A DNA stretch of 64,000 nucleotides, from positions 665,204 to 729,203 of the forward strand of contig NZ_HE997628.1 in NCBI RefSeq assembly GCF_000312385.1, written 5' to 3'. Of this stretch, positions 28,215 to 39,830 are shown piece by piece; positions within the stretch are counted from its first letter, which is position 1; every line of letters begins with the position of its first letter. The DNA comes from Tsukamurella sp. 1534. Its GTDB lineage: Bacteria > Actinomycetota > Actinomycetes > Mycobacteriales > Mycobacteriaceae. The notes under the pieces were generated by a model. The model was not told the origin of the DNA. It made no database searches and saw nothing but the letters and a program-made list of their open reading frames with translations. Position numbers and translations under genes: made by a program.

Positions 28215-28820
28215 CTACCAGCCGCGCTCGCGCCACTCGGCCAAGTGCGGGCGCTCGGCACCCAGCGTGGTGCCCTCGCCGTGGCCCGGATGCACGACGG
28301 TGTCGTCGCCGAACCGGTCGAAGAGCTTGGTGGTGACGTCCGCGTAGAGGCGGTCGAAATCGCCCGGCTGCCAGGTCTTGCCGACCCCTCCGGGGAACAG
28401 GCAGTCACCCGTGAACAGGTGGACGGGCGCACCGTCGAACTCGGGGCGCAGGGCGAGGGCGACGGACCCGGGCGTGTGCCCGACCAATTCGATCACGTCG
28501 AACACGAGATCGCCCACGGTGAGCACCTCGCCGTCGGACAGCGACCGGTCGGTGGGCACGGGGATGCCCTCGGCATCGTTGACCCCGGCGGCCGACGGTA
28601 CGCTCAGGCCCGCCTTGACCTCGGCGAGCGCCTGCCAGTGGTCGGGGTGCCGATGAGTGGTGAGGATCAGCTCGACCCCGCCCACTTCGCGGGCGGCGGC
28701 GAGCACCTCCTCGGCGTCGTTGGCGGCGTCGATGAGCAGCGTGTGGCCGCCGGAATCGCCGACCAGGTACACGTTGTTGTCCATGGGGCCGACGGAGAGC
28801 CGGCTGATCGTCGTGGTCAC
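28215..28820 (-). CDS. MBL-fold metal-dependent hydrolase (Rv1637c-like)
   Basis: Metallo-beta-lactamase-fold hydrolase of 201 residues, glyoxalase II-like. The metal motif HRHPDH is at residues 56-61, and later ligands are in VGHTPGS, FTGDCLFPGGVG and VVHPGHGEGT. The same gene sits next to uvrA in M. tuberculosis (Rv1637c). GTG 28820 follows TACCGT by six bases, a leaderless promoter. The substrate is unknown; a thioester such as S-lactoylglutathione analogue or mycothiol conjugate is possible. Confidence 0.86.
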   Translation of the reverse strand: MTTTISRLSVGPMDNNVYLVGDSGGHTLLIDAANDAEEVLAAAREVGGVELILTTHRHPDHWQALAEVKAGLSVPSAAGVNDAEGIPVPTDRSLSDGEVLTVGDLVFDVIELVGHTPGSVALALRPEFDGAPVHLFTGDCLFPGGVGKTWQPGDFDRLYADVTTKLFDRFGDDTVVHPGHGEGTTLGAERPHLAEWRERGW

Positions 28821-28848
28821 GGCCTCACGGTACCGCTCGACGAAAAAC

Positions 28849-28871
28849 TTGTCGGTGGGCTTGCCTAGCAT
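28849..28871 (+). promoter_or_regulatory. PafBC-type DNA-damage promoter of uvrA
   Basis: TTGTCGGTG (28849-28857), eight bases, then TAGCAT (28866-28871) is an exact match to the RecA-independent damage promoter. It is nearly identical to the one at uvrB, including the flanking ACTTGTCGGTGGG. Transcription would start near 28878, leaving a leader of about 46 bases before GTG 28924. Confidence 0.88.
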
Positions 28872-28923
28872 TGATCGGGGCCCGTGTGTGGGCCTGCAAT
28901 GAGGTACGGACGAAAGGAACACG

Positions 28924-31782
<2,859 letters not shown>

Positions 31783-31854
31783 CGCGGCGTGTCGGCCTGG
31801 GGATCGTTCTGTGGATCGACGGTGGACGGGTTGGGGACCGCTGTGGATCATCAT

Positions 31855-31902
31855 CCACAGCATCTTGTGCAAATTGCAGGCATGTGACACAAGATGTAGT
31901 GT
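31855..31902. promoter_or_regulatory. Tandem NrdR boxes upstream of nrdH
   Basis: Two palindromic 16-mers match the NrdR consensus ACACWATATWTWGTGT: CCACAGCATCTTGTGC (31855-31870) and ACACAAGATGTAGTGT (31887-31902). They are 32 bp apart start to start, three helical turns, as usual for NrdR. The second contains the likely -10 box TAGTGT, seven bases before the nrdH start, so NrdR binding would block transcription. Confidence 0.85.
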
Positions 31903-31909
31903 TATTGGC

Positions 31910-32143
31910 ATGAGCAGCGTGACCGTCTACACCAAGCCCGCGTGCGTGCAGTGCACCGCGACCTACCGCGCCCTCGACAAGGCGGGCATCGGCTACACCT
32001 CGGTGGACATCAGCGAGGACTCCGATGCGCGGGACTACGTCCTGGCGCTCGGCTACCTGCAGGCACCCGTCGTGGTGATCGACGGTGGCGACCACTGGTC
32101 CGGCTTCCGCCCCGATCGCATCAAGGCGTTGCAGGCCGCCTGA
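31910..32143 (+). CDS. nrdH: NrdH-type redoxin
   Basis: Glutaredoxin-like thioredoxin of 77 residues that donates electrons to class Ib ribonucleotide reductase. It has the CVQC active site at Cys12-Cys15 and the NrdH signature GYLQAPVVV with WSGFRPDRI. Length matches the family. The usual nrdI-nrdE-nrdF partners are not next to it: a strong terminator follows at once. Regulation by NrdR is supported by the two boxes upstream. The ATG probably begins a leaderless mRNA. Confidence 0.93.
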   Translation: MSSVTVYTKPACVQCTATYRALDKAGIGYTSVDISEDSDARDYVLALGYLQAPVVVIDGGDHWSGFRPDRIKALQAA

Positions 32144-32165
32144 ATCCCGCGCGGATCACGCGCGC

Positions 32166-32215
32166 ACGCGAACGGGCCTTCAGTCACGGGGATGTGACTG
32201 AAGGCCCGTTCGCGT
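32166..32215. terminator. Perfect long hairpin terminator after nrdH
   Basis: A perfect 22-bp stem (32166-32187 with 32194-32215, core CGCGAACGGGCCTTCAGTCAC) closes a 6-base GGGGAT loop. No T-run follows, which is common for actinobacterial hairpin terminators. It lies between convergent nrdH and the Trp-rich secreted protein gene, so it can stop transcription in both directions. Confidence 0.8.
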
Positions 32216-32246
32216 CACGGCCCGTCCGGTCTACTCAGTGGGGTGC

Positions 32247-32591
32247 TCAGCGGTGCGGATAGCAGCGGCCGGGCTGCCAGTGGCCGGGCACGTACCGGCC
32301 GTTCTCCCACCAGCCCTGGTGCCAGCGGGGTGGCACCCAGTAGCCGTGGTGCCAGCCGTTGTGGTCCCACCAGCCCGGGCGCCAGTAGCCGGGCTGCCAC
32401 CAGCCGTTGTGCCACCGGCCCGGGGTCCAATAGCCGGGAACCCACCGGCCGGGTTCACACCAGCCGTGCCCCGGGTGCTGCACCGCAGGGGTGGGCGAGG
32501 CGGCCGCCGTTGCAGCGGTCACCGATCCCAGCGGTACCAAGAGTGCGGATGCGACCAGTGCGCCGGCCGCGAGCGACTTCATCCTGTTCAT
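32247..32591 (-). CDS. Secreted tryptophan-rich WxPG-repeat protein
   Basis: Secreted protein of 114 residues. Residues ~1-30 are a Sec signal peptide (MKSLAAGALVASALLVPLGSVTA). The mature part is made of repeats such as PGRWVPGYWTPGRW and PGYWRPGWW, with about 15 tryptophans in 75 residues and many His and Gly. Single cysteines at each end of the repeat (HGWCEPG and PGRCYP) could form a disulfide. It has no recognised enzyme domain; a surface, structural or ligand-binding role is possible. A TACCGT box six bases before ATG 32591 suggests leaderless transcription. Repeats of YXWGXW-type proteins are the closest comparison. Confidence 0.7.
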   Translation of the reverse strand: MNRMKSLAAGALVASALLVPLGSVTAATAAASPTPAVQHPGHGWCEPGRWVPGYWTPGRWHNGWWQPGYWRPGWWDHNGWHHGYWVPPRWHQGWWENGRYVPGHWQPGRCYPHR

Positions 32592-32674
32592 GAGAGGACG
32601 GTACGCCCGCTGTGGCCTGGAACACTAGATGTATTTATCGAGGTCAGGGTAGGTTTGGGGGAGAACCCTGAGTG

Positions 32675-33028
32675 TTAGCTGTACACAGGTCCGGTGTACT
32701 TCTCTCCCGGCCCCTGGCCCGGCTCGTCCGGATAGGTGCTGTATTCGCGGAACGCCAGCTGCAGCGACTTGAGGCCGTCGCGCATCGGGCCGGCGTGCGG
32801 GCCGAGGTACTCCACCGATGCCGTCACCAGGCCCGCGAGTGCCGTGATCAGGCGTCGAGCCTCGTCGAGGTCGAAATGCGGGTCCTCGCGCGGCTCCGCG
32901 GAATTGAGCCCGAGCTTCTCCGCCGCGGAGCTCATGAGCATCACCATGGCGCGCGACATGACCTCGATCGCCGGGATCTCGGCGAGGTCGCGGTCCGGCG
33001 GTTCTGTCGAATTCTGATTCTCGGTCAC
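32675..33028 (-). CDS. DUF1844-family protein
   Basis: Conserved cytoplasmic protein of 117 residues, DUF1844. The core is AIEVMSRAMVMLMSSAAEKLGLN and DEARRLITALAGLVTASVEYLG. The family is found next to infC in many actinobacteria, as here, and has no known function. GTG 33028 is the first start in frame with the conserved region; the promoter overlaps that of infC on the other strand. Confidence 0.85.
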   Translation of the reverse strand: MTENQNSTEPPDRDLAEIPAIEVMSRAMVMLMSSAAEKLGLNSAEPREDPHFDLDEARRLITALAGLVTASVEYLGPHAGPMRDGLKSLQLAFREYSTYPDEPGQGPGEKYTGPVYS

Positions 33029-33034
33029 GACTGC

Positions 33035-33040
33035 TACACT
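33035..33040 (+). promoter_or_regulatory. Likely infC promoter -10 (extended)
   Basis: TGC-TACACT is an extended -10 (TGN-TANNNT). Transcription should start near 33047, giving a leader of about 310 bases before infC. Confidence 0.55.
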
Positions 33041-33227
33041 GTCATGTGCGACCGCTCCGGCTCCACGCCGGGGCAGCAAGTGGAGTCCACTCCCACCACG
33101 TCGACCCCGGGTCGGCTGGTCCGGTCGCCACGGTGGGTGTTCCCCAGGGAATACTCGTCGTGGTCTCCTCGTTGCAGGAGGGGTCGATCGCCGGTGTACG
33201 CCGCGACGGCCCGAATCGGTCGGTGTG

Positions 33228-33262
33228 GGCCCCGTCAGGCAATCGCCTGGTCGGGGCCTTTT
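33228..33262 (+). terminator. Attenuator-like terminator in the infC leader
   Basis: Stem GGCCCCGTCAGGC with GCCTGGTCGGGGCC (33228-33258, one bulge) followed by TTTT (33259-33262). It lies within the infC leader, about 100 bases before the gene, the position of a transcription attenuator. A second hairpin, GCGGTCT/AGACCGC (33299-33320), follows it. Confidence 0.65.
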
Positions 33263-33358
33263 CGCTGTGTTGGGACACTGAGGGCCTCAGGCTGCGCGGC
33301 GGTCTACGAGTGAAGACCGCTCGCCTGAAGAACACGAGCACCTAACTGAGGAGGCCCC

Positions 33359-33943
33359 ATCAGCACTGAGACACGCACCAACGGTCAGATCCGCGTCCCC
33401 GAGGTCCGCCTTGTCGGCCCCGGCGGTGAGCAGGTCGGGATCGTGCGCGTTGATGATGCGCTCAAGCTGGCATACGAGGCGGATCTCGACCTTGTCGAGG
33501 TGGCACCGAATGCGCGCCCGCCCGTGTGCAAAATCATGGACTACGGAAAGTTCAAGTACGAGGCCGCGCAGAAACAGCGCGAGTCCCGCAAGAACCAGCA
33601 GATGACCGTGATCAAGGAGCAGAAGCTCCGCCCCAAGATCGACGACCACGACTACGAGACCAAGAAGGGTCACGTCGTCCGGTTCCTGGAGCAGGGCTCC
33701 AAGGTGAAGGTCACGATCATGTTCCGCGGCCGCGAGCAGTCGCGACCGGAACTGGGTTTCCGCCTCCTGCAGCGCCTGGGCGCCGATGTGGCCGAGTACG
33801 GCTTCATCGAGACGTCCGCCAAGCAGGACGGCCGCAACATGACCATGGTTCTCGCCCCGCACAAGGGCGCGAAGACCCGCGCCAAGGCGCAGCAGGACAA
33901 GGAGCGCCCCCGGGGCTCGGAGTCCGCGGCCGAAGCCAACTAA
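33359..33943 (+). CDS. infC: Translation initiation factor IF-3, AUC start
   Basis: IF-3 of 194 residues, which prevents premature subunit joining and checks start codons. The N-terminal domain begins [19 protein letters not shown], and the C-terminal domain has [35 protein letters not shown] and [22 protein letters not shown]. Conserved IF-3 sequence starts immediately after an ATC codon at 33359 that has GAGGAGG four bases upstream. There is no ATG, GTG or TTG in frame before the conserved region. Rare start codons for infC are known in E. coli (AUU) and allow self-regulation. Confidence 0.93.
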   Translation: MSTETRTNGQIRVPEVRLVGPGGEQVGIVRVDDALKLAYEADLDLVEVAPNARPPVCKIMDYGKFKYEAAQKQRESRKNQQMTVIKEQKLRPKIDDHDYETKKGHVVRFLEQGSKVKVTIMFRGREQSRPELGFRLLQRLGADVAEYGFIETSAKQDGRNMTMVLAPHKGAKTRAKAQQDKERPRGSESAAEAN

Positions 33944-33963
33944 GAGACAGAATCGAGACCGAT

Positions 33964-34158
33964 ATGCCGAAGAACAAGTCCCACAGCGGTACCGCGAAGC
34001 GCTTCAAGATCTCGGGCAGCGGCAAGGTGATGCGCCAGAAGGCCGGCCGTCGCCACCTGCTGGAGCACAAGAGCTCGCGCGTCACCCGTCGCCTCGACGG
34101 CAAGGCCGAGGTCGCCCCGGCCGACGTGCGCCGCGTCAAGAAGCTGCTCGGCAAGTAA
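33964..34158 (+). CDS. rpmI: 50S ribosomal protein L35
   Basis: Basic ribosomal protein of 64 residues ([20 protein letters not shown]), conserved in size and start. It follows infC by 20 bases and precedes rplT, the classical infC-rpmI-rplT operon. Confidence 0.97.
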   Translation: MPKNKSHSGTAKRFKISGSGKVMRQKAGRRHLLEHKSSRVTRRLDGKAEVAPADVRRVKKLLGK

Positions 34159-34210
34159 GCCGCCTCGCCACCACCCGCTCGAACTTTTCATCACGTAAGG
34201 ACGAAGACCT

Positions 34211-34591
34211 ATGGCACGCGTCAAGCGCGCAGTGAACGCTCAGAAGAAGCGTCGTTCCATCCTCGAGGCGTCGAAGGGCTACCGCGGCCAGCGGTCGCGC
34301 CTGTACCGCAAGGCCAAGGAGCAGCAGCTCCACTCGATGACCTACGCGTACCGCGACCGTCGTGCGCGCAAGGGCGACTTCCGCAAGCTGTGGATCACCC
34401 GCATCAACGCCGCGGCGCGCGCCAACGACATCACCTACAACCGCTTCATGCAGGGCCTGAAGCTGGCCGGTGTCGAGGTCGACCGCAAGAACCTCGCCGA
34501 GCTCGCCGTCTCGGACGCCGCCGCGTTCACCGCGCTGGTGGACATCGCCAAGAAGGCCCTCCCGGCCGACGTGAACGCGCCCGCCGCGTAA
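34211..34591 (+). CDS. rplT: 50S ribosomal protein L20
   Basis: Ribosomal protein of 126 residues that binds 23S rRNA early in assembly. It begins [30 protein letters not shown] and contains the conserved [20 protein letters not shown]. In other bacteria L20 represses its own operon; the attenuator upstream of infC could be the place of such control here (inference). Confidence 0.98.
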   Translation: MARVKRAVNAQKKRRSILEASKGYRGQRSRLYRKAKEQQLHSMTYAYRDRRARKGDFRKLWITRINAAARANDITYNRFMQGLKLAGVEVDRKNLAELAVSDAAAFTALVDIAKKALPADVNAPAA

Positions 34592-34592
34592 C

Positions 34593-35390
34593 TTGGCACA
34601 GCATTCGCAACGACCCGCGGACCAGCTCTTCACGGAGCGGACCCCGCGGGTCGTTGCCGCTTCCAAGCTCCTCCGCGCCGCGGGCCGCCGGAAGGCGGGG
34701 CGATTCCTCGCGGAGGGCTCCAACGCGGTCACCTCGGCGCTGCGGACCGGGCTGGTCGAGGAGGTGTTCGTCACCGTCGACGGCGCCGAGCGCTACCCGG
34801 AGTTACTGACCGGCCGCGAGGCGTACGTGACGGACCGGGCCATGCGCGGCCTGTCGGACACCGTCACCCCGCCCGGCATCGTCGCCGTGTGCCGGTCCCT
34901 GCCGGAGGCCGGTACGCCCGACGGCGCGCGTCTGGTCGCCGTCCCCGTCGACGTCGCCGAGCCCGGCAACGCGGGCACCCTCATCCGCGTGGCCGACGCC
35001 GTCGGCGCCGACGCGGTCGTGCTCGCCGGTGACTCCGTGGACCCGATGAACGGCAAGGTCGTCCGGGCCTCCGCGGGCTCCGTCTTCCACCTGCCCATCG
35101 TGCAGGAGCGCGACCCGTCGGCCGCGATCGCGGGCCTCCGTGCCGCCGGGCTCTCCGTCCTCGCCACCGCCGCGGACGGCGAAGTAGTACTCGACGACGC
35201 CGACGACCTGCTCTCGGGGCCCGTGGCGTGGCTGTTCGGCAACGAGGCGCACGGCCTGCCGGGCGAGCTCCAGGACCTCGCCGACCACCGCGTGCGCATC
35301 CCGATCCGCGGCCGCGCCGAATCGCTCAACCTGGCCACCGCCGCGTCGATCTGCCTCTACGCCGCCTCCCGCGTGCAGAATCGGAGCTGA
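34593..35390 (+). CDS. tsnR: SpoU-family rRNA/tRNA 2'-O-methyltransferase
   Basis: SpoU/TrmH-family methyltransferase of 265 residues, equivalent to M. tuberculosis Rv1644. An N-terminal RNA-binding region (LLRAAGRRKAGRFLAEGSNAV) precedes the knotted SPOUT domain with PGNAGTLIRVADAVGAD, LFGNEAHGLP and IPIRGRAESLNLATAASICLYA (SpoU motifs 1-3). The substrate RNA position is not evident. TTG 34593 starts two bases after the rplT stop and lacks a clear Shine-Dalgarno sequence; coupling to rplT translation is likely. Confidence 0.9.
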   Translation: MAQHSQRPADQLFTERTPRVVAASKLLRAAGRRKAGRFLAEGSNAVTSALRTGLVEEVFVTVDGAERYPELLTGREAYVTDRAMRGLSDTVTPPGIVAVCRSLPEAGTPDGARLVAVPVDVAEPGNAGTLIRVADAVGADAVVLAGDSVDPMNGKVVRASAGSVFHLPIVQERDPSAAIAGLRAAGLSVLATAADGEVVLDDADDLLSGPVAWLFGNEAHGLPGELQDLADHRVRIPIRGRAESLNLATAASICLYAASRVQNRS

Positions 35391-35449
35391 AAGCCCCCCA
35401 CGCGGCCCGCGTAGGACTACTCATCCGCATCGCGCGGCGCTCCGGAAGC

Positions 35450-36865
35450 ATGGTGGACATGACGCTCCTCCCTCCCCGTTCCGCGGTCATCCAGGGCACG
35501 CCGGCATCCCGCGACCGCGCCGTCGACGTGGCCAGGCTCGTGAGCCTGTTCGTCGTGATGTTCGGGCACTGCGCCCTGCTGCTGGCCACCGTCACCCCGA
35601 AGGGCGTGTGGGTGGGCAACACCCTGGGTGCCGAGCCTTCGCTGCAGCCGATCACCTGGGTGCTCCAGGTGATGCCGCTGTTCTTCCTCGCGGGCGCGGC
35701 GTCCGCGGCGTACGGGATCAAGCCCGGAACCAGCTGGGGCGGATGGCTGTTCGGTCGCGCGCAGCGGCTCGCCCGGCCCGTGTTCTGGTACCTGGGATTC
35801 TGGTCGCTCGCGCTCGGCGTGGTGCGGGTCGTGCTCGGCGCCGCCAGTGCCGAGCGGCTGGGGCGGGAGAGCGTCGCGCTGCTGTGGTTCATCGGCGTGT
35901 ACCTGCTGGTGCTCGCGTTCGTGCCGCTCCTGACGAGGGCCGGCGGCCGCGTGCTGGCCGGCGTCGCCGGCGGGCTGCTGGTCCTGGCAGGGATTTTCGA
36001 CGGTGCCCGGCTCGCCACCGGTGCGATCGAGTGGGGCTTCCCCAACTTCCTGCTCGTGTGGCTGGTGCCGGTGGTGATCGGCGTGGCCTACGCGCGACGG
36101 CTGATCCCCGCGCGGGTCGTGCTGGGCGCCGCGGCGCTCGCGTTCGCCGCGGCGGTGGCGGCCGTGGCGTTCGGCCCGTACGACGTGCCGCTGGTGGTGA
36201 CGGGCACGGAGACCTTCTCCAACACCACGCCGCCGACGCTGCTCCTGGGTCTGCACTGCGTGTGGGTGAGCCTGCTGTTCGTGGCGGCCGCCCCGGCCAT
36301 CGGACGATGGGCCCGCCGGCCCGCGGTCTGGTACCCGGTGGCCGTCGGCAACGGGGGAGCGATGACGCTCTACCTGTGGCACATCCCGGCCATCGCCGTG
36401 GCGGCGTTCGGCCTGCACGCCGTGGGGATCGACGCGGTGAATCCGGATCAGAGCGGGTTCTGGGGGCTGATGGCCCTGCGCGGCCTCGTGTTCGCGGTGG
36501 TGATGTTCTCACTGTTCCTCGTCCTGTCGCCGCTGGAACACCGTCGCCTGCCGTGGTGGGACGACGCGGTGGCGGCGTCCGGCACTCGCGGGGCCGTCGT
36601 GGGCGGGCTCGTGTGCCTGGCCGGCGTCGCGGTGCTCCTCATGGCCAAGGAGGGGATCGGCGGCCCCACCGGGTGGGCGGCGCTCACAGTGTTCGTCGCG
36701 GCGCTCCTCGGCGCCCGGGCGGCGGCGTACCGTCGGACCCATGGCGAGGAAGGCTCGACACGAGGACGTGGCCGAGATCGCGATGTCGCTCCCGCGGGCG
36801 CAGGAGATCGCGGCGTGGGGCGGCAGGCCGGCCTGGCGGGTGAGCGGAAAGGTGTTCTGCGGTAA
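35450..36865 (+). CDS. Acyltransferase-3 family membrane protein
   Basis: Membrane acyltransferase of 471 residues with about ten hydrophobic segments (family Acyl_transf_3/OafA). It begins RDRAVDVARLVSLFVVMFGHCALL and contains PLFFLAGAASAAYG, LYLWHIPAIAVAAF and VFAVVMFSLFLVLSPLEHRR. Such enzymes O-acylate surface sugars. The C-terminal ~40 residues are Gly/Arg-rich, lack homology and overlap the next gene by 125 bases, so the true protein may effectively end near 36740. An alternative ATG is nine bases downstream. Confidence 0.8.
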   Translation: MVDMTLLPPRSAVIQGTPASRDRAVDVARLVSLFVVMFGHCALLLATVTPKGVWVGNTLGAEPSLQPITWVLQVMPLFFLAGAASAAYGIKPGTSWGGWLFGRAQRLARPVFWYLGFWSLALGVVRVVLGAASAERLGRESVALLWFIGVYLLVLAFVPLLTRAGGRVLAGVAGGLLVLAGIFDGARLATGAIEWGFPNFLLVWLVPVVIGVAYARRLIPARVVLGAAALAFAAAVAAVAFGPYDVPLVVTGTETFSNTTPPTLLLGLHCVWVSLLFVAAAPAIGRWARRPAVWYPVAVGNGGAMTLYLWHIPAIAVAAFGLHAVGIDAVNPDQSGFWGLMALRGLVFAVVMFSLFLVLSPLEHRRLPWWDDAVAASGTRGAVVGGLVCLAGVAVLLMAKEGIGGPTGWAALTVFVAALLGARAAAYRRTHGEEGSTRGRGRDRDVAPAGAGDRGVGRQAGLAGERKGVLR

Positions 36866-37145
36866 TCGCTCGCCGCGGCCGGACGCCGTCGACGAGGACG
36901 GCGCCCGCCTCGACGACGTGATCCTGATCAGGACGCCGGACGAGTCCGACAAGCTCGCGCTGGTCCAGGCCGACGGGCCGTTCTTCACCACCCCGCACTT
37001 CGACGGCTACAACGCGGTGCTGGTCCGGGCCTCGCGGCTGCGGGAGATCACGCGCGACGAGCTGGCCGAGGTGATCACGGACGCCTGGTGCTCCTGCGCC
37101 CCGAAGACAGTGGTCACGAAGTGGCTCGCCGAACGCGATCAGTGA
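36741..37145 (+). CDS. MmcQ/YjbR-family protein
   Basis: YjbR/CyaY-like fold protein of 134 residues. Conserved features are MSLPRAQEIAAWGGRPAWRVSGKVF, a V-rich central strand and FFTTPHFDGYNAVLVR, with WLAE near the end. The family has an uncharacterised, possibly DNA-binding role. TACCGT seven bases before ATG 36741 gives a leaderless promoter inside the upstream acyltransferase gene, and the frame differs. Its 3' end overlaps the membrane gene on the other strand by 32 bases. Confidence 0.85.
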   Translation: MARKARHEDVAEIAMSLPRAQEIAAWGGRPAWRVSGKVFCGNRSPRPDAVDEDGARLDDVILIRTPDESDKLALVQADGPFFTTPHFDGYNAVLVRASRLREITRDELAEVITDAWCSCAPKTVVTKWLAERDQ

Positions 37146-37560
37146 CCCGGTCCTGGGTCCGATCCTCGGTCCGGTCCTCGGCGAGCATCGCGAGGTGGAC
37201 GAGGAGCGGAACGACCATCAACGCGATGTTGGGCGCCCACCACGCCGCGTCGAAGTCGCCGTAGAAGGCCCAGAACGACACCGCCATGAATCCGGCGCAG
37301 AACGTCAGCGTCAGCCCGACGGTGAGTACCGAGCGGCCGACCCGCGACCCCGTGGTGGCCATCCGGACGCCCGCCAACCCGCACGCGACGGCGAGGAGGT
37401 CGAGGGGGAGGAACGACCAGTTCCACGCCTGAACAACGGGGTTCGAGTAGTCGCGGAAACGCTGCGCCTCGGGCAGGAGGTCGGCGATCACCGCGACCCA
37501 GTACGCGACGAGGGCGACGTCCACGACGACGAGGAGGGTCTTCGCAGTCCGGATGCGCAC
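37114..37560 (-). CDS. Four-helix membrane protein (DUF5360-like)
   Basis: Hydrophobic protein of 148 residues with four membrane segments (LLVVVDVALVAYWVAVIADLL, LPLDLLAVACGLAGVRMA, LTVGLTLTFCAGFMAVSFWAF, NIALMVVPLLVHLAMLA) and a charged, repetitive C-tail (EDRTEDRTQDRVTDRVR). GTG 37560 begins four bases after the SMR pump gene stop, so the two are co-translated. Family DUF5360 is suggested; function unknown. Confidence 0.7.
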   Translation of the reverse strand: MRIRTAKTLLVVVDVALVAYWVAVIADLLPEAQRFRDYSNPVVQAWNWSFLPLDLLAVACGLAGVRMATTGSRVGRSVLTVGLTLTFCAGFMAVSFWAFYGDFDAAWWAPNIALMVVPLLVHLAMLAEDRTEDRTQDRVTDRVRRATS

Positions 37561-37564
37561 GGCG

Positions 37565-37897
37565 TCAGTGCTCCGAGACCGACAGGTTGATGATGACGAC
37601 CCCGACGATGGTGATGGCCATGCCGATCACGGTCATCAGCGAGATCCGGTCGCGGAACAGGACGGTGGCGAGTGCGGTGACGAGGACGGTTCCCGCGGCC
37701 GCCCAAATGGCGTAGGCCACGCCCACGGAGATCTCGCGGAGCGACATCCCGAGGAACGCGAAGGCGCCGATGTAGCCCGGCACCACGATGAGCAGCGGCC
37801 ACAGGTTCTTGAAGCCGTCCGTCGCGCGGAGCGACAGCGTCGCGATCACCTCGCAGGCGACGGCGAGGGTGAGCTGAATCAGTGCTGCGCGTGACAT
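37565..37897 (-). CDS. SMR-family multidrug efflux protein
   Basis: Small multidrug resistance transporter of 110 residues, four membrane helices. The proton/drug-binding glutamate is Glu16 (LAVACEVIATLSLRA), and the helix-3 signature YAIWAAAGTVLV is present. Works as an antiparallel dimer pumping cationic drugs. AAGGAG lies eight bases before ATG 37897. Divergent from a TetR gene, which is the likely repressor. Confidence 0.92.
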   Translation of the reverse strand: MSRAALIQLTLAVACEVIATLSLRATDGFKNLWPLLIVVPGYIGAFAFLGMSLREISVGVAYAIWAAAGTVLVTALATVLFRDRISLMTVIGMAITIVGVVIINLSVSEH

Positions 37898-37917
37898 CCG
37901 CCGTCCACTCCTTCTAC

Positions 37918-37943
37918 TAAACCAGACTGATCGGTATGGTCTA
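37918..37943. promoter_or_regulatory. Candidate TetR operator
   Basis: TAAACCA at 37918-37924 and TGGTCTA at 37937-37943 form an inverted repeat around the near-palindrome ACTGATCGGT (37926-37935). It sits in the short spacer between the divergent SMR pump and TetR genes, where both promoters would be covered. Confidence 0.6.
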
Positions 37944-37979
37944 TTGCGAAGGACCAGCCTGTCAACCCCGGAGACACTG

Positions 37980-39780
<1,801 letters not shown>

Positions 39781-39830
39781 CACCCGCCGCGCCCACCAGC
39801 CACCGAGCACACCAGTAGAAGGACGTACCA

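Noticed and set aside
32238..32678. Pentapeptide-like repeat frame on the plus strand
   Set aside because: Mirror of the Trp-rich repeat protein on the minus strand, which has a signal peptide and promoter.
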